Source of the DNA: Chloroflexota bacterium
Lineage (GTDB): Bacteria > Chloroflexota > Anaerolineae > Caldilineales > Caldilineaceae
Length of the DNA: 64,000 nt
Assembly: GCA_024277175.1 (NCBI GenBank)
Contig: JAJRVT010000155.1
Span: forward strand, 1-64,000
Reading direction: 5' to 3'
Shown in pieces: positions 8,669 to 22,084 of the stretch; position 1 is the stretch's first letter; each line of letters opens with the position of its first letter. The notes beneath the pieces are model-generated. The model was not told the DNA's origin, made no database searches, and saw nothing but the letters and a program-made list of their open reading frames with translations. Made by a program: the position numbers and the translations under genes.

Positions 8669-11209
8669 CTACTGAAGCATGGCGATGACGGCTTCGGCGG
8701 TTTCAGATTCGATCTCCTCCACAGGCTTGTGATCGATGATCTCGAACACAAAGCCTTGCTCGTCAGCCTCGCCCTCACCTGCAACCTCAGCCTCGTCTTC
8801 GCGCGCCCGATAATCGATACGGATGGTGTCGCCAGGGACGAAACGATTAGCCAGCAAAGCCTCGCTCAACTCATCCTGAAGCTCATTTTGGATCACCCGG
8901 CGCAAGGGGCGGGCGCCATACTCAGGATCGTAGCCGGCTTCAGCAATGGCCATACGGGCGGCGTCCGTGATCTCCAACTGGATCTCCTGCTCCGCCAGTT
9001 GGATGCGCAGGGGAGTCAACTCCAGTTCCACGATCATGGCGATCTCATCGCGTGAGAGACTGCGGAAGACCATGACGCCGTCAAGACGGTTGATGAACTC
9101 GGGCCGGAAGGTCTTCTTCAGGGCGTCCATGACCTTGGCCTTCATCTGCGTGTACTCCTGCTCGCGCGTCTCTTCATCCTCCCGGGTGATGGCGAAGCCC
9201 AGCTTGCTCGCCCCCTGGATCAGTTTGGCGCCCACATTGCTGGTCATCAGGATCAATGTATTGCGGAAATCCACCCGCCGGCCTTTGGCGTCAGAAAGAT
9301 AGCCATCTTCCATCACCTGTAAGAGCATGTTGAAGGCTTCCGGATGGGCCTTTTCGATCTCATCCAGCAGAATGACGCTGTAGGGACGGCGACGCACGGC
9401 CTCAGTCAACTGGCCACCCTCTTCATAGCCCACGTAGCCCGGAGGCGCGCCCACCAGCCGGCTGACGTTGTGGCGTTCCATGAACTCGCTCATATCGAGC
9501 TTGATCAGGGCTTCCTGGCTGCCAAACATGAACTCGGCCAGGGTCTTGGCCAACAGCGTCTTGCCGACGCCCGTGGGTCCCAGGAAGATGAAGGTGCCGA
9601 TGGGGCGGCGGGGGTCTTTCAACCCGGCGCGAGCCCGGCGGACGGCCTTGGCGATGGCCTTGATAGGCTCTTCCTGGCCAATGACCCGCATCTGCATCAC
9701 CTTCTCCATCTCCAGCATACGTTCGCGCTCTTCGCCGGCGATGCGGCTGACGGGAACGCCTGTCCACATGGAGACGACTTCGGCGATGTCTTCGGCCGTC
9801 ACCCGGGGCTTGTTGGCCTCCTCATTCCAGCCCGCACGCAGTTCAGTGAGGCGGGCTTCCATCTCGACCTCCTGATAGCGCAGGTCGATGGCGTCGTCAT
9901 AGCGTTGGGCCTCTAACGCCTTGTCCTTGGCTTTTTGGACCTTCTTCATGCTCATAAAGGCTTCGCGCAAATTGGCGGCGTAGGGGGCTTTGTACATGCG
10001 CACCCGGCTGCCGGCCTCGTCGATGAGGTCAATGGCTTTGTCCGGCATGAAACGATCGGGCACGTAGCGCGCGGCCAGGTTCGCAGCCGCGTCCAGCGCC
10101 TCGTCAGTGATAATCAATTTGTGGTGATCTTCGTAGCGGGAACGCACGCCGCGAAGGATCAGAATGGTCTCTTCGACGGATGGCTCGTCCACCAAGATCG
10201 GCTGGAAGCGACGTTCCAGGGCGGCGTCGCTCTCGATATGCTTGCGATACTCATCCAGCGTCGTCGCGCCGATGACCTGAAGCTCACCCCGGCTCAGGGC
10301 GGGTTTGAGGATGTTGGCTGCGTCCACGCTGCTGCCGGCCGCGCCTGCGCCGACCAGCATGTGCACTTCGTCGATGAAAAGCAGGGCCTTGGTGTCGATA
10401 ATTTCATCGATCACCTTCTTGAGCCGCTCCTCGAACTGGCCGCGATACATGGTGCCGGCCACCAGGCTCCCCACATCCAGCATCAACAGCCGCCGGTTGA
10501 GAAGCGGTTCGGGTACGTTGCCCTCGATGATGCGCTGAGCCAACCCTTCGACGATGGCCGTCTTGCCCACGCCAGGTTCGCCGATGAGCGCCGGGTTGTT
10601 CTTAGTGCGCCGGCTCAGGATCTGGATCAAACGCTCGATTTCGGTCTGGCGGCCAATCACCGGGTCCAGCCGCTCTTCGTCGGCGGCCGCGGTCAGATCA
10701 TAGCCAAGTTGATCGACCAGCGGCGTTTTGGACTCCTTCTTTTCCTTACTCTTGCTCTGCGCCTGACTCTGCAAAATATTGCGGGCCGTCTGGGTGCGGA
10801 CTCGATCCAGGTTGACGCCCAGCCCCCGCAGCACATTGACGGCGATGCCTTCGCCCTCGCGCACTAACCCCAACAGCAGGTGCTCTGTGCCGATGTAATG
10901 GTGCCCCATGAGACGGGCCTCATCGACGGCCAGTTCGATCACGCGCTTGGTGCGGGGAGCCAGTGACGGCTTGCCGTACGGAGGGCGCTCGCCGCGTCCC
11001 ACCGTCCGCTCCACCGCGCGGATCACCTGGCTGGGTTCGACGCCCAGTTCGCGCAGGACATTGACGGCCACGCCGTTTTCCTCGCGCACCAACCCCAGCA
11101 ACAGATGTTCAGTCCCGATATAGTTATGATTCAGGCGAAGCGCCTCCTCTTGCGCAAGGGTCAACACCCGTCGCGCGCGCTTTGTAAAACGTTCAAGTTT
11201 ATCAGACAT
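8669..11209 (-). CDS. clpC: ATP-dependent Clp protease ATP-binding subunit ClpC
   Basis: An 846-aa class 1 Hsp100 unfoldase that feeds proteins to ClpP. Two Clp_N repeats occupy residues 1-150 ([13 protein letters not shown] occurs twice). AAA-1 has Walker A GEPGVGKT at 210-217. The middle domain contains a UVR-like stretch ([24 protein letters not shown]), and AAA-2 has GPTGVGKT and the clamp sequence [15 protein letters not shown]. The C-terminal D2 domain is followed by an acidic tail. The ribosome site (AGAGGATG) lies just before the ATG. No mcsA, mcsB or ctsR lies beside it, so regulation is not the Bacillus arrangement. It is a single gene with its own terminator. Confidence 0.96.
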   Translation of the reverse strand: MSDKLERFTKRARRVLTLAQEEALRLNHNYIGTEHLLLGLVREENGVAVNVLRELGVEPSQVIRAVERTVGRGERPPYGKPSLAPRTKRVIELAVDEARLMGHHYIGTEHLLLGLVREGEGIAVNVLRGLGVNLDRVRTQTARNILQSQAQSKSKEKKESKTPLVDQLGYDLTAAADEERLDPVIGRQTEIERLIQILSRRTKNNPALIGEPGVGKTAIVEGLAQRIIEGNVPEPLLNRRLLMLDVGSLVAGTMYRGQFEERLKKVIDEIIDTKALLFIDEVHMLVGAGAAGSSVDAANILKPALSRGELQVIGATTLDEYRKHIESDAALERRFQPILVDEPSVEETILILRGVRSRYEDHHKLIITDEALDAAANLAARYVPDRFMPDKAIDLIDEAGSRVRMYKAPYAANLREAFMSMKKVQKAKDKALEAQRYDDAIDLRYQEVEMEARLTELRAGWNEEANKPRVTAEDIAEVVSMWTGVPVSRIAGEERERMLEMEKVMQMRVIGQEEPIKAIAKAVRRARAGLKDPRRPIGTFIFLGPTGVGKTLLAKTLAEFMFGSQEALIKLDMSEFMERHNVSRLVGAPPGYVGYEEGGQLTEAVRRRPYSVILLDEIEKAHPEAFNMLLQVMEDGYLSDAKGRRVDFRNTLILMTSNVGAKLIQGASKLGFAITREDEETREQEYTQMKAKVMDALKKTFRPEFINRLDGVMVFRSLSRDEIAMIVELELTPLRIQLAEQEIQLEITDAARMAIAEAGYDPEYGARPLRRVIQNELQDELSEALLANRFVPGDTIRIDYRAREDEAEVAGEGEADEQGFVFEIIDHKPVEEIESETAEAVIAMLQ

Positions 11210-11568
11210 TTTTCATCCTCTTCGTAGATCAGGCGCCCAATTCCCACCGTTATTACTATAGCAGAAATAGCGCCCGAATGACGTAACGACAGTTCCGCTT
11301 TTGAGCCAACGTACAGCGTCATCCTCTGCGGAGCACGCGATATTGCTGACCTTCACCGATTGTTGATACGGTCTGGGATGATCTGTGGGCGATTACGCGA
11401 ATCGCGGGTTTACAGGTCTATAGTACGGCCTACCGCCATTGTACCGACCAGAGGGGTCTTTGTCAACAGGGCGAAACCGGATTAAGAATCAGGGGGACAG
11501 GCGTGGCCATCGAACGATGAAACGCCAGGAGGGATAATGAAGTTCCAGGGAGGCTGGATCATGGGAAC
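11210..11568. promoter_or_regulatory. Intergenic region upstream of clpC with possible promoter
   Basis: This 359-nt stretch has no convincing gene. On the minus strand a TATAGT box (complement of 11255-11260) lies about 45 nt before the clpC ATG, but no good -35 element accompanies it. A second tata-rich patch lies near 11418-11425. No CIRCE or CtsR-type operator was recognised. Confidence 0.3.
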
Positions 11569-11602
11569 AAAAAACCGGGAGACGCCTATGCGTCTCCCGG
11601 TT
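11569..11602 (-). terminator. Rho-independent terminator of the S1 gene
   Basis: On the minus strand aaccgggagacg and its exact complement form a 12-bp stem with a 6-nt loop, followed by six T residues. It lies about 37 nt after the S1 stop. Confidence 0.94.
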
Positions 11603-11638
11603 CAAGTCATACGCTATCGACGACGGCCACGCCAGGCG

Positions 11639-12940
11639 CTAGCCAGCCATTTCCATGACCGGCGCTTCCTCCACCGCCATCTGCTCCATAACAGACTCGA
11701 CAATCTCATCGGTGGTCGGGGCCGCATCGCCATTGGATGCGTCGCCGTTGCTGGGAGCGATGGTCCAATCCAGCTCGACTTCCTCGACCGGCTTGGCCTG
11801 TTTCAGGCTCAACCCCATACGACGCTTGGCCGTGTCGATGCGAATGATGCGCAGATCGTGGATCTCGCCTTCGGCTACGACTTCCTTGGGGTGGGCTACC
11901 CGGCTATGGGAGAGTTCACTGATATGGATCAAGCCTTCGATGCCAGAATCGTCCAGGCGGGCGAAAGCGCCAAAATTGACCAGCTTCGTGATGCGGCCCT
12001 TGACGATCTGCCCCACCTCATAGGTCTGGTCCACCAGGTCCCACGGCTCCGGCTGCAAGCGACGCATGCTCAAACCGATGCGACGACGCTCCCGATCGAT
12101 GCTGATGATCTGAACTTTCACCTTGTCGCCAACGCTCACCACTTCCTTGGGATGGCTGACGCGATTCCAACTCAACTCGCTCAGATGAATCAGGCCATCG
12201 GCCCCGCCAAGGTCGACGAAGGCTCCGAAATCAGCGATGCTGGTGATGACGCCATCGTATGAATCGCCTTCTTTGAGCGATTGCAGCAGAAGCTCCTTCT
12301 GCTGACGACGCCACTCGCGCATGGCCTGACGTTCGGAGAGGATCAGGCGATTACGTTTGCGGTCGATGTCGATGACCTTGAGTTTGAGGTCTTTGCCCAT
12401 CAGACCGGCCCACCGTTCGTCGGCTTCCATCTCCTCGCCGCCGGGCTTGCGCATGGCCTGGCTGCTGGGGCTCAGTTGGCTGGCCGGCACGAAGCCACGC
12501 ACCTGCCCCAGGCGCACAATAACGCCGCCCCGGTTGCAGGCCGTCACATCGCCCTCGAAAATATCCTGACTCGCCATCAGTTCCTCAGCCCGCTCCCAAT
12601 CCTTTTCAGCCAGGGCGCGGCTGATGCTCAACATCAGGTTGCCATCACGATCCTCGCGCAGCACGTATACCGGAACCTCATCGCCAACCTGTATCGAGTC
12701 GATGGTGTCCCTGATATGGTCCAACTCCCGGCCACCGACGATGCCTTCAGATTTGAAGCCAATATCGATCAGCAATTCATGGGGTCGCTTATCGACCACA
12801 ATGCCAGAGCGGACTTCACCCTTTTGGGGCGTCTGCAACGAATCCCCCATCTCTTCGAGCAAGAGCGCCATGGGATGGGGCTCGCCAAGGGCGGCGGCGG
12901 CTTGAGCCGTGAATTGTGCAGTTGCATGAGCGTTTGACAT
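11639..12940 (-). CDS. rpsA: 30S ribosomal protein S1 (four S1 domains)
   Basis: A 433-aa RNA-binding protein with four successive S1/OB domains. They start at about residue 40 ([23 protein letters not shown]), 127 ([25 protein letters not shown]), 225 ([25 protein letters not shown]) and 310 ([27 protein letters not shown]). The last two carry the canonical SxxDFGAFVxL wording. Four domains rather than six is common outside Proteobacteria. The role is mRNA binding on the 30S subunit. An acidic C-terminal tail follows. It is flanked by its own terminator and by ridA upstream. Confidence 0.92.
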   Translation of the reverse strand: MSNAHATAQFTAQAAAALGEPHPMALLLEEMGDSLQTPQKGEVRSGIVVDKRPHELLIDIGFKSEGIVGGRELDHIRDTIDSIQVGDEVPVYVLREDRDGNLMLSISRALAEKDWERAEELMASQDIFEGDVTACNRGGVIVRLGQVRGFVPASQLSPSSQAMRKPGGEEMEADERWAGLMGKDLKLKVIDIDRKRNRLILSERQAMREWRRQQKELLLQSLKEGDSYDGVITSIADFGAFVDLGGADGLIHLSELSWNRVSHPKEVVSVGDKVKVQIISIDRERRRIGLSMRRLQPEPWDLVDQTYEVGQIVKGRITKLVNFGAFARLDDSGIEGLIHISELSHSRVAHPKEVVAEGEIHDLRIIRIDTAKRRMGLSLKQAKPVEEVELDWTIAPSNGDASNGDAAPTTDEIVESVMEQMAVEEAPVMEMAG

Positions 12941-13008
12941 GGATTAACAACATCCTCCGAAAAAATTGTATCAAGGCTGCCGCATGATGCGGCAAACGAA
13001 AACAAAAG

Positions 13009-13033
13009 AAAAACCCGGCGAATAACCAGGTTT
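13009..13033 (-). terminator. Rho-independent terminator of ridA
   Basis: On the minus strand aaacctgg/ccgggttt form an 8-bp stem (one G-U pair), followed by a T-rich tract (ttttttcttttgtttt in reading direction). It lies only a few bases past the ridA stop. Confidence 0.7.
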
Positions 13034-13038
13034 GCTTC

Positions 13039-13419
13039 CTATTCTGTTAAGGCGATGGCTTCGATCTCCACAAGCCCGCCCAAGGGCAAGGCCGCTACTT
13101 CGACCGTGCTGCGCGCTGGCGGCGTGGCGTCGAACGCCTCGGCGTAGATCGCATTGACCGTTCCAAAATCCGCCATATTCGCCAGAAAAATGGTGGTCTT
13201 GACGATCCGGTCCATACCACTGCCTGCGGCGGCGAGCACCGCCGCCAAATTGGCCAATGCCTGCCGAGTCTGGGCTTCAATCCCATCAGGCAACTCGCCA
13301 GTGTCAGGAACAAGTCCGAGTTCCCCAGAGGTGAAAACCAACTGGTCGATTTTGATAGCCTGGGAATATGGGCCTACAGCAGCCGGTGCATCTTGGGTGT
13401 GTATGGCTTGATGATTCAA
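13039..13419 (-). CDS. ridA: RidA-family enamine/imine deaminase
   Basis: A 126-aa protein of the RidA (YjgF/YER057c/UK114) family, which hydrolyses reactive enamine/imine intermediates from PLP enzymes. The diagnostic features are PAAVGPYSQAIKID near the N-terminus, TSGELGLVPDTGEL, and the substrate-binding arginine in PARSTVEVAALPLGGLVEIEAIA. Length matches the family. It is a monocistronic gene between mreB and the S1 gene, with its own terminator. Confidence 0.93.
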   Translation of the reverse strand: MNHQAIHTQDAPAAVGPYSQAIKIDQLVFTSGELGLVPDTGELPDGIEAQTRQALANLAAVLAAAGSGMDRIVKTTIFLANMADFGTVNAIYAEAFDATPPARSTVEVAALPLGGLVEIEAIALTE

Positions 13420-13560
13420 TGGTGCCTCACAAAAACTCTCAAAAATAACGCGCAGTCGCCGAACCGTAAATCATAACAAATTGTAGTTGAAGTCCGTGGG
13501 GAAGTCAAAAATGGAAGGGCGGAAATGGAAGATACCCCACAGCGTTGCTTCTAAGCCCCA

Positions 13561-14586
13561 TTACCCTGGCACAATCGGCAAACTCCGCCGCATGATCTCG
13601 TAATTTTCCAGCGCGCGCCCCGCGCCCAGAGCCACACAGGCAATGGGATTCTCGGCCACGTAGCAGGGCACGCCCGTCTCCTGGGTGAGGAGTTGGGCTA
13701 CGTTACGTAACTGGGCCCCGCCACCTGTCAACACCATGCCCCGATCGATGATGTCCGCGGCCAATTCCGGCGGCGTCTTTTCCAAAGTGGCGCGCACAGT
13801 GCTCACCACAGACTGGAGCGGTTCGGCGATGGCTTCCGTCACCTCGCTGCTGGTGATGTGCATGATTTTGGGCAGGCCGGTAACCTGATCTCGACCGCGC
13901 AGTTCCATCTCGCGCTCGTCCTCCAGGGGCAAGGCGCTGCCGATGCCGATCTTGATCTCCTCCGCGGTTTGCGCGCCGATCAACAGGTTATATTTCTTAC
14001 GCACATAATTGATGATGGCCTCGTCGAAACGGTTGCCCCCCACGCGCACGCTGCTCCAGACGACGATATCATACATGGATGCGACCGCGGCCTCGGTGGT
14101 GCCGCCGCCCATATCCACCACCATGTTGCCCGTGGGCGTACCGATAGGCAGCCCCGCGCCGTAGGCCGCAGCCAATGGCTCCGGGATCAAATAAGCCGCA
14201 CCGGCGCCGGCCTGCATGGCCGCATCATGGACCGCGCGCTCCTCCACGCTGGTGACGCCTCGCGGGGTGCTGATCATGACTTTGGGCTTGAAGAGGGGTC
14301 CAAAAATGGGGTTGACATTGCCCACGATGGACTGGATAAAGTAACGCAGCATGGCCTCAGTGACCACAAAATCAGCGATCACGCCGTCACGCATGGGCCG
14401 GGCGACCTCGATGCTTTCCGGTGTACGCCCCAGCATGTCATAGGCCTCATGTCCCACGGCGACCATCTTGTTGTCGCGTAGGCGGATGGCGACCACCGAA
14501 GGCTCGTGCATCACAATGCCCCGCCCCTTGACGTGGACCAAAACATTGACTGTGCCTAGATCGATGCCGATGTGTTTTTCAAACAT
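13561..14586 (-). CDS. mreB: Rod shape-determining protein MreB
   Basis: A 341-aa bacterial actin. The phosphate-1 motif [12 protein letters not shown] lies at the N-terminus, the phosphate-2 motif [13 protein letters not shown] around residue 157, and the adenosine motif [11 protein letters not shown] around residue 288. It directs wall synthesis along the cell body. No mreC/mreD follows, as is common for extra mreB copies or for Chloroflexota. The leader toward the atp operon contains the atp terminator. Confidence 0.95.
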   Translation of the reverse strand: MFEKHIGIDLGTVNVLVHVKGRGIVMHEPSVVAIRLRDNKMVAVGHEAYDMLGRTPESIEVARPMRDGVIADFVVTEAMLRYFIQSIVGNVNPIFGPLFKPKVMISTPRGVTSVEERAVHDAAMQAGAGAAYLIPEPLAAAYGAGLPIGTPTGNMVVDMGGGTTEAAVASMYDIVVWSSVRVGGNRFDEAIINYVRKKYNLLIGAQTAEEIKIGIGSALPLEDEREMELRGRDQVTGLPKIMHITSSEVTEAIAEPLQSVVSTVRATLEKTPPELAADIIDRGMVLTGGGAQLRNVAQLLTQETGVPCYVAENPIACVALGAGRALENYEIMRRSLPIVPG

Positions 14587-14668
14587 TAGATCCCCATGGG
14601 TTTATCATCAAATTTTCTGTCCAGATTATAACCGGACAGACGACATCTGCTCAAATAGCCAACTATGC

Positions 14669-14702
14669 AAAAAGTGCGAACGCGGGAGCTGCGTTCGCAC
14701 TT
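14669..14702 (-). terminator. Rho-independent terminator of the ATP synthase operon
   Basis: On the minus strand aagtgcgaacgc and gcgttcgcactt form a perfect 12-bp stem, followed by TTTTT. It lies 57 nt past the atpC stop and before mreB. Confidence 0.94.
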
Positions 14703-14758
14703 CGTATCCCAAATCTGCATCCTGGCGAGCAGCCTGGACGTTGTTCGAGGACAACCGG

Positions 14759-15193
14759 CTAGCCCCCGTCGAAGGAAGGTCGCTCACGACGGCGACGCCG
14801 ATGACGGGCTACCTTGAGGCGCAGGCTGCTGCGCCGCAGCGCCGCGGCCATCACCGGACGGCGCTCGGCCGGAATGTTGCTGGCCAGGGACTCCTTGGCC
14901 CGCTGCAGCGCGGCCTCGGCGCGCTCGATGTCGATCTCTTCAGCGTATTCGGCCACATCGGCCAACACATTCACCTTGTCAGGGCGAACTTCAACCACGC
15001 CGCCGCCTACGGCGATATATTCGACTTCATTGCCCCGGTGGAGCATGATCTCGCCGATGTCAAGGGTAGACAGCAAGGGAGCGTGACCGGCCATGATGCC
15101 CATCTGCCCATCAGAGCCGGGCAACGTCACCATGTCGACCTCATCCGAGAACAACATGCGCTCCGGCGTCACGATGTCTACTTGAATAGTCAT
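14759..15193 (-). CDS. atpC: ATP synthase F1 subunit epsilon
   Basis: A 144-aa epsilon subunit of the F1 stalk. The N-terminal beta-sandwich contains [33 protein letters not shown], and the C-terminal helical hairpin starts near [15 protein letters not shown] and ends in a strongly basic tail (RHRRRRRER). The subunit couples rotation and inhibits ATP hydrolysis. It is the last gene of the operon, 6 nt after atpD. Confidence 0.94.
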   Translation of the reverse strand: MTIQVDIVTPERMLFSDEVDMVTLPGSDGQMGIMAGHAPLLSTLDIGEIMLHRGNEVEYIAVGGGVVEVRPDKVNVLADVAEYAEEIDIERAEAALQRAKESLASNIPAERRPVMAAALRRSSLRLKVARHRRRRRERPSFDGG

Positions 15194-15199
15194 AGAAGT

Positions 15200-16606
<1,407 letters not shown>

Positions 16607-16719
16607 TTATGGACTCCCTAATCGATCATCTAATCAGTCAGATGTGTATGCTATGCGTATCTATCAGTACAGGCTAAAAACCCGTATCATGTGCGAGTTC
16701 AACGGCGCATGCCGCCCTG

Positions 16720-17586
16720 CTATTCCAATGCCACCGTGCCGCCGATGATGTCCATCAACTCGTTAGTGATGCCTTCCTGACGAGCCTTGTTGTAGGTCAA
16801 CGTCAGGCTGTCGATCAGGTCCAAGGCGGCGTCGGTGGCGTTGCGCATGGCGACCATACGCGCAGAGTGCTCGCTGGCGATGGACTCGATCAGGGCCTGC
16901 AACACCTGGACCTCTGTGAAGCCGTAGAGAACGCGATCGAAGACCGCCTCCGGTGAAGGCTCGAAGATATAATCCGGCGCCATGGCGATAGAGGGTTCGA
17001 CCGGCTCGATAGGCAACAGTTTCTCCACCACCGGCTCCTGCTTGATGGTGTTGACAAACTGGGTGTAGATCACATAGATCTCATCAAAGACGCCCTGCAG
17101 ATAGTCATCGATGAGCACGCGGGCGATGGGACTCACGTCATAGGTGGTGGGGCTGTCAGGCATATTCATAAATTCAGCCCGCACAACCGGGTCATAACGC
17201 AGTAACCAGTCGCGCCCCTTGCGCCCCACGGTCACGACCTCCACCTCTAACCCCTCGGCTCGCTTCTCGCGCATAAAACTGGCGGTGAGGCGGAGAACGT
17301 TGGAAGTGAATCCACCGGCGAGGCCTCGATCCGCCGTCACCAGGAGGATGCCAACGCGTTTGGTCGGACGAATCTGGATCAAAGCGTCCAACTCGCTGTC
17401 AATGCTTGGCAGGCGCGCGATATAGGACAGCACCTCGCTCGCATGCTGTGCATACGGACGGGTTGAAGTGACCAGAGACTGGGCCTTACGCATCTTGGCC
17501 GCAGAAACGGCCTCCATCGCCTTGGTGACTTGCGAAATATTCTTAACCGACCGAATGCGGCGGCGAATTTCTCGTGTATTGGCCAC
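16720..17586 (-). CDS. atpG: ATP synthase F1 subunit gamma
   Basis: The 288-aa rotor shaft. The N-terminal helix reads [33 protein letters not shown], and the C-terminal helix contains [39 protein letters not shown]; both are diagnostic. It lies between atpA and atpD. The 113-nt gap to atpD holds nothing recognisable. Confidence 0.96.
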   Translation of the reverse strand: MANTREIRRRIRSVKNISQVTKAMEAVSAAKMRKAQSLVTSTRPYAQHASEVLSYIARLPSIDSELDALIQIRPTKRVGILLVTADRGLAGGFTSNVLRLTASFMREKRAEGLEVEVVTVGRKGRDWLLRYDPVVRAEFMNMPDSPTTYDVSPIARVLIDDYLQGVFDEIYVIYTQFVNTIKQEPVVEKLLPIEPVEPSIAMAPDYIFEPSPEAVFDRVLYGFTEVQVLQALIESIASEHSARMVAMRNATDAALDLIDSLTLTYNKARQEGITNELMDIIGGTVALE

Positions 17587-17713
17587 GGTGAAGAGCTCCC
17601 CTTATGGCGCTAAACGCTGACAAAAGCACATGACGGAGATGAACAAACGCGATCCGACGAAAACATCCGCCACGCCCGCGCCCATCATCCCCTCATCTCG
17701 TCAGATCTTCGGA

Positions 17714-19231
17714 TTATGCAGGCGGGCTCCAACTGTTGTTGAAGTCCTCCAGCGCAAGACGCAGGGACTCGGCCACGTCATCATCCAGCACTTTGGTGCG
17801 CATGATGGCCTGCCCCACTTCAGCATGACTTGCATCCATGTAAGCGTGCATGTCCGCTTCCCAGTTCTTCACATATCGAACCGGCACTGCATCCAGATAG
17901 CCGTTGCCAGCCGCCCAAAGGCTCATCACCTGCTTGTCCAGTTGCAGGGGCTGATATTGGGGCTGCTTGAGCAATTCGGTCAGACGACGACCCCGGTCCA
18001 ACTGGCGCTGGGTGGAGGCGTCCAGATCGCTGCCGAACTGGGCGAACGCAGCCAGTTCGCGATACTGGCTTAACTCCAGCTTGAGCTTGCCAGCCACCTT
18101 TTTCATGGCCTTGGTCTGGGCCGAACCGCCCACGCGGCTCACGGAGATGCCCACGTTCAGCGCCGGACGAACGCCGGCGTAGAAGAGGTCGCTCTCCAGG
18201 AAAATCTGACCATCCGTAATCGAAATCACGTTGGTTGGAATATAGGCGGAGACATCGCCTGCCTGGGTTTCGATGACGGGCAACGCCGTCAGGCTGCCGC
18301 CGCCTTCGGATTCATCCAAACGAGCCGCGCGCTCCAGCAGGCGGCTGTGCAGATAGAACACATCGCCGGGGTAGGCCTCGCGTCCGGGCGGGCGACGCAG
18401 GAGCAACGACACCTGGCGATAGGCCTGGGCGTGCTTAGAGAGGTCATCATAGACGATCATGGCGTCTCGCCCCTGCTCCATGAATTCCTCGCCGATGGCG
18501 CAGCCGGCAAAGGGCGCAATATATTGCAGAGCGGCGGGGTCGGCGGCGGAAGCGCTGACCACAATGGTGTGATCCATGGCGCCGTGTTTCTCCAGGATGG
18601 CCACCACCTGGGCGACGCTGGACTGCTTCTGGCCGATGGCCACGTAGATGCAGATCAGGTCTTTGCCCTTTTGGTTGATGATGGTGTCGATGGCGATGGC
18701 CGTCTTACCGGTCTGACGGTCGCCAATGATCAACTCGCGCTGGCCGCGGCCGATGGGGATCAAAGCGTCGATGGCGGTAATGCCGGTCTGCACCGGCGTA
18801 TCCACGGGCTTGCGCTTGATCACGCCGGGGGCGATGCGTTCGACGGGTCGGAACTCATCGCTCTCGATGGGGCCTTTGCCGTCGATGGGTTGCCCCACGG
18901 CATTGACCACGCGGCCGATCAGGGCGTCACCCACCGGCACAGAAGCGATGCGTCCCGTGCTGCGCACCAGATCGCCCTCTTCGATGTCGCTGTATTCGCC
19001 CATGATAATGATGCCGACGTGATCCGCCGACAGGTTGAGGGCGATGCCAAGGGTGCCGTTTTTGGTAAATTCCAGCAACTCGCCCGCCATGGCGCCGTCC
19101 AGACCGGAAACCAGCGCGATGCCGTCACCGATCTCCATCACTTCGCCGACGTCGACCTGGGTGGCAACGGGTTCGAAGTTGAGAATCTGCTCTTTTAGTA
19201 ATGCTGTGATGTCATTTGTTTGCACAGCCAC
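17714..19231 (-). CDS. atpA: ATP synthase F1 subunit alpha
   Basis: The 505-aa non-catalytic hexamer subunit. The P-loop GDRQTGKT lies at about residues 169-176, and the protein contains the alpha-specific [14 protein letters not shown] and [28 protein letters not shown] blocks. The C-terminal helical domain is complete. It lies between atpH and atpG. Confidence 0.97.
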   Translation of the reverse strand: MAVQTNDITALLKEQILNFEPVATQVDVGEVMEIGDGIALVSGLDGAMAGELLEFTKNGTLGIALNLSADHVGIIIMGEYSDIEEGDLVRSTGRIASVPVGDALIGRVVNAVGQPIDGKGPIESDEFRPVERIAPGVIKRKPVDTPVQTGITAIDALIPIGRGQRELIIGDRQTGKTAIAIDTIINQKGKDLICIYVAIGQKQSSVAQVVAILEKHGAMDHTIVVSASAADPAALQYIAPFAGCAIGEEFMEQGRDAMIVYDDLSKHAQAYRQVSLLLRRPPGREAYPGDVFYLHSRLLERAARLDESEGGGSLTALPVIETQAGDVSAYIPTNVISITDGQIFLESDLFYAGVRPALNVGISVSRVGGSAQTKAMKKVAGKLKLELSQYRELAAFAQFGSDLDASTQRQLDRGRRLTELLKQPQYQPLQLDKQVMSLWAAGNGYLDAVPVRYVKNWEADMHAYMDASHAEVGQAIMRTKVLDDDVAESLRLALEDFNNSWSPPA

Positions 19232-19391
19232 TATTCATTCCTCCTGTTCAGGACAGTCATCGCCGCGTCATGCAGCGGTCGATCGCTGGCGAGCGTGCGA
19301 ACGCACCCACACAGTCAACCCCATATTCTCAAAAGTATGTGATCACAGAGTATATGATCATGCTATGCAGCAACGACCGCGTGAGCGTGCG

Positions 19392-19925
19392 TTAGCGCAC
19401 AACCGACGACAGTGATTCGCGCAGGATGGCCAGGCGGCTCGCCACTGAGTTGTCGATCAGGTGATCGCCGACGCGCACGCGCAGCCCACCGAGCAACGAA
19501 GGATCGACACGGAAAGAGAAGACAAGACCTTCACCATACTCGGAAATCAGCTTGCTACGCAATTTCGCCTGCTCTTCTTCGCTCAGTTCGACAGCGCTGG
19601 CGATTTCCGCTTTCAGAGGGGCGCGTTGACCACTGACCGCTTCAGCCAGCGAAGCGGAAACATCGCCGATCAGGTTCAGATCGCCCTCCTGACCCATCAA
19701 CAACAGTAGATTGTAGATTTCGTCAGGCGTATCTTCAGGCAGGACCGCGATGAGCGCCTTGCGTTTTTCCGCGGCGCTCACCTGCTTATCCAGCAGTAAT
19801 TTGCTCAGATTGTCGTCTGCGCCGATCGCTTTGCTGGCCTGTTCGAGTGAACTCTGCCACCGCTCCAGCATTGCCTGCAGAACGGCCTGCGCATAGCGAT
19901 TCGCCCGCGCGCTATTGTCACCCAT
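19392..19925 (-). CDS. atpH: ATP synthase F1 subunit delta
   Basis: The 177-aa peripheral-stalk subunit that joins F1 to the b subunits. An N-terminal six-helix region (RANRYAQAVLQAMLERWQ) and the C-terminal segment DPSLLGGLRVRVGDHLIDNSVASRLAILRESL, with its GG[LF]R[VI] signature, are visible. The start codon directly abuts the atpF stop, suggesting translational coupling. The 160-nt gap toward atpA includes a gcgttagcgc palindromic patch overlapping the gene end. Confidence 0.94.
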   Translation of the reverse strand: MGDNSARANRYAQAVLQAMLERWQSSLEQASKAIGADDNLSKLLLDKQVSAAEKRKALIAVLPEDTPDEIYNLLLLMGQEGDLNLIGDVSASLAEAVSGQRAPLKAEIASAVELSEEEQAKLRSKLISEYGEGLVFSFRVDPSLLGGLRVRVGDHLIDNSVASRLAILRESLSSVVR

Positions 19926-20426
19926 TTAAGCCCCACTCCCCTTATACTCAGCCAAAAACTCGCTGACGAAACGCTCCTGCTCTTTTCGATTGGCCAATTC
20001 ATGGCCGAGCAGTTGTTCGGTGGCGAGAATCGCCAGATCGGCGATCTGCTTATTGGCGTCGGCCAAGGCGGCGTCGGCCAGCTTCTCAGCTTCGGCCTGG
20101 GCCCGCATGCGAATATCCTGCACCTCTGATTCGGCGCGGGACCGCACTTCTTGGGCGATCTTTTCCGCATCGCGCGTCGCCTGGGCCCGGATCTCCTGGG
20201 CTTCGCGACGCGCGGCTTCGAGAATTTTCGCCTTTTCTTGTTCGGCTTCCTGTGCGGCGGCGCTGGCCCGTTCAGCATCTTTCATGCTCTGGGCGATACG
20301 CTCCTTGCGCTGGGCAAGCATATTCAAAATTGGCTTGTAGAGCACAAGTCTCAGAATCACCACCAACAGCAGAAAGTTGACGATCTGAGAGACAAGAAGG
20401 CCGGGCGTGATACCAAGTTTATCCAA
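19926..20426 (-). CDS. atpF: ATP synthase F0 subunit b
   Basis: The 166-aa membrane-anchored stator. One transmembrane helix near the N-terminus ([23 protein letters not shown]) leads into a long charged Ala/Glu/Arg-rich coiled coil ([32 protein letters not shown]). Length is typical. A single b gene is present and no b' paralogue. Confidence 0.94.
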   Translation of the reverse strand: MDKLGITPGLLVSQIVNFLLLVVILRLVLYKPILNMLAQRKERIAQSMKDAERASAAAQEAEQEKAKILEAARREAQEIRAQATRDAEKIAQEVRSRAESEVQDIRMRAQAEAEKLADAALADANKQIADLAILATEQLLGHELANRKEQERFVSEFLAEYKGSGA

Positions 20427-20516
20427 GATTAGCCTCCCCTTCCACGAACGCGATTACGCTGGAGCGACGGGTTGCTGCAAACAGCCCAACGCTAGCGGCG
20501 CAATCCACGTTTTAAT

Positions 20517-20777
<261 letters not shown>

Positions 20778-20886
20778 TTAGCAAAACTATCCGGTAGTAA
20801 CAAACAAATTCAGGGCTAACGACGTTTATACAAAAATACGATACTACTGACAACAGTCCGCCATGGGATGAACGCCAACGGTCGCG

Positions 20887-21957
20887 TTAGGCGTGTTCTT
20901 CATCATGATCATGGCTGACGGTGGACAGGCTGAAGAAAATCAGCGCCAGCATCATGAAGACCAAGGCCTGCACGAAGCCGACGAAAATTTCCAGAGCGAA
21001 GAAAGGGATCGGCAGCAGGAAAGTGATCAGGAAGGCCATGGTCGCCAGCACGATCTCCCCTGCGAAGACATTGCCGAAGAGACGAAAGCCAAACGCAATC
21101 ACGCGGGAGAACTCGGAAATCAATTCCAGAATGCCGACGAAGGCGCTGATCCCTTTCATGAAGCCCTCGCCGCTGGCGTTGAAGAATTTTTTGAAATACT
21201 TGCCACCCAAGGCCTTGATGCCGAACACCTGGACCAGCACAAGGGTGGTGATGGCTAACGCAAAAGTCATGTTCAGGTCGGCGCTGGGAGGACGGAAGAG
21301 GGGCACGAATGCGGCTTCGCCTTCTTCCGAGGCTGCGGGGGCTGGCTGGGCCTCCACCAAAATCAGGTCGCCCCCCGCCATGGCGAGCTGCCCATCCAGA
21401 TAAGAGGAATGTCCTTCGCCCTCCTGGGGAGCCTCCTCAGCAGGTTGCTCGACATGGGCGCCTTCAGGCGGGTGGTAGATGCCGATGCTCCCCACGCCCG
21501 GCAGGACATCGGTCCAGTTGCTAATAATGACGAAAAGGAAAATGGTCGCCACCCAGGGGAAGTAGCGTTTGGCGTCCTTGCCGGCCACACTCTCGCTCAG
21601 GCCCATTAACCCTTCGATGACGAATTCCATTATATTCTGCAGCCCGCCGGGCACGACCTTCATGCCTCGCGTAGCCATGAAAGCGACGACAAGCAGAAAA
21701 ATATCAACCAGGATCGTGGTGAAAGTGGAGTTGGTGAACCACTGGGGACCATTGGAGAAAAGCGGTTCGCCGGCTAACGAAACGTGGGGCTGATCAACTT
21801 GAATGAAAAAACCCACAAACAAAAGCAGGGTCAACCCAATGTAAATCGCGGCCATACGCGGCTTATTACGCACATAGTCGCCGATTTTCTGAAAGAAATT
21901 CCTCTTGGGTTTGGTCTCTGCAGGGTCCATCCTGGGTTCGGTCTGTGCGAATTCCAT
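20887..21957 (-). CDS. atpB: ATP synthase F0 subunit a, with an acidic internal insertion
   Basis: The proton-channel subunit. I take the start at ATG 21957, which is preceded by a GAGGTGA ribosome site; a longer frame begins at 22005. The essential arginine is in [18 protein letters not shown]. At 356 aa the protein is about 100 residues longer than typical. The excess includes an N-terminal P/K-rich stretch and a Glu/Pro/Ala-rich insertion of about 60 residues between an early helix and the [14 protein letters not shown] helix (roughly plus-strand positions 21290-21490). The insert is presumably extracytoplasmic or loop-located. It is the first large gene of the operon, after atpI. Confidence 0.94.
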   Translation of the reverse strand: MEFAQTEPRMDPAETKPKRNFFQKIGDYVRNKPRMAAIYIGLTLLLFVGFFIQVDQPHVSLAGEPLFSNGPQWFTNSTFTTILVDIFLLVVAFMATRGMKVVPGGLQNIMEFVIEGLMGLSESVAGKDAKRYFPWVATIFLFVIISNWTDVLPGVGSIGIYHPPEGAHVEQPAEEAPQEGEGHSSYLDGQLAMAGGDLILVEAQPAPAASEEGEAAFVPLFRPPSADLNMTFALAITTLVLVQVFGIKALGGKYFKKFFNASGEGFMKGISAFVGILELISEFSRVIAFGFRLFGNVFAGEIVLATMAFLITFLLPIPFFALEIFVGFVQALVFMMLALIFFSLSTVSHDHDEEHA

Positions 21958-22084
21958 ACGACAGTTCTCACCTCTCTGCATAGGTAGCGATGCCTGACGC
22001 ATCACCCAACTGGGATTGCTTATCTAGCCAAGCTTGTCTATCTAAAACCAACCGACCAGCCCAACAGGGGGAATGACGCAGACG

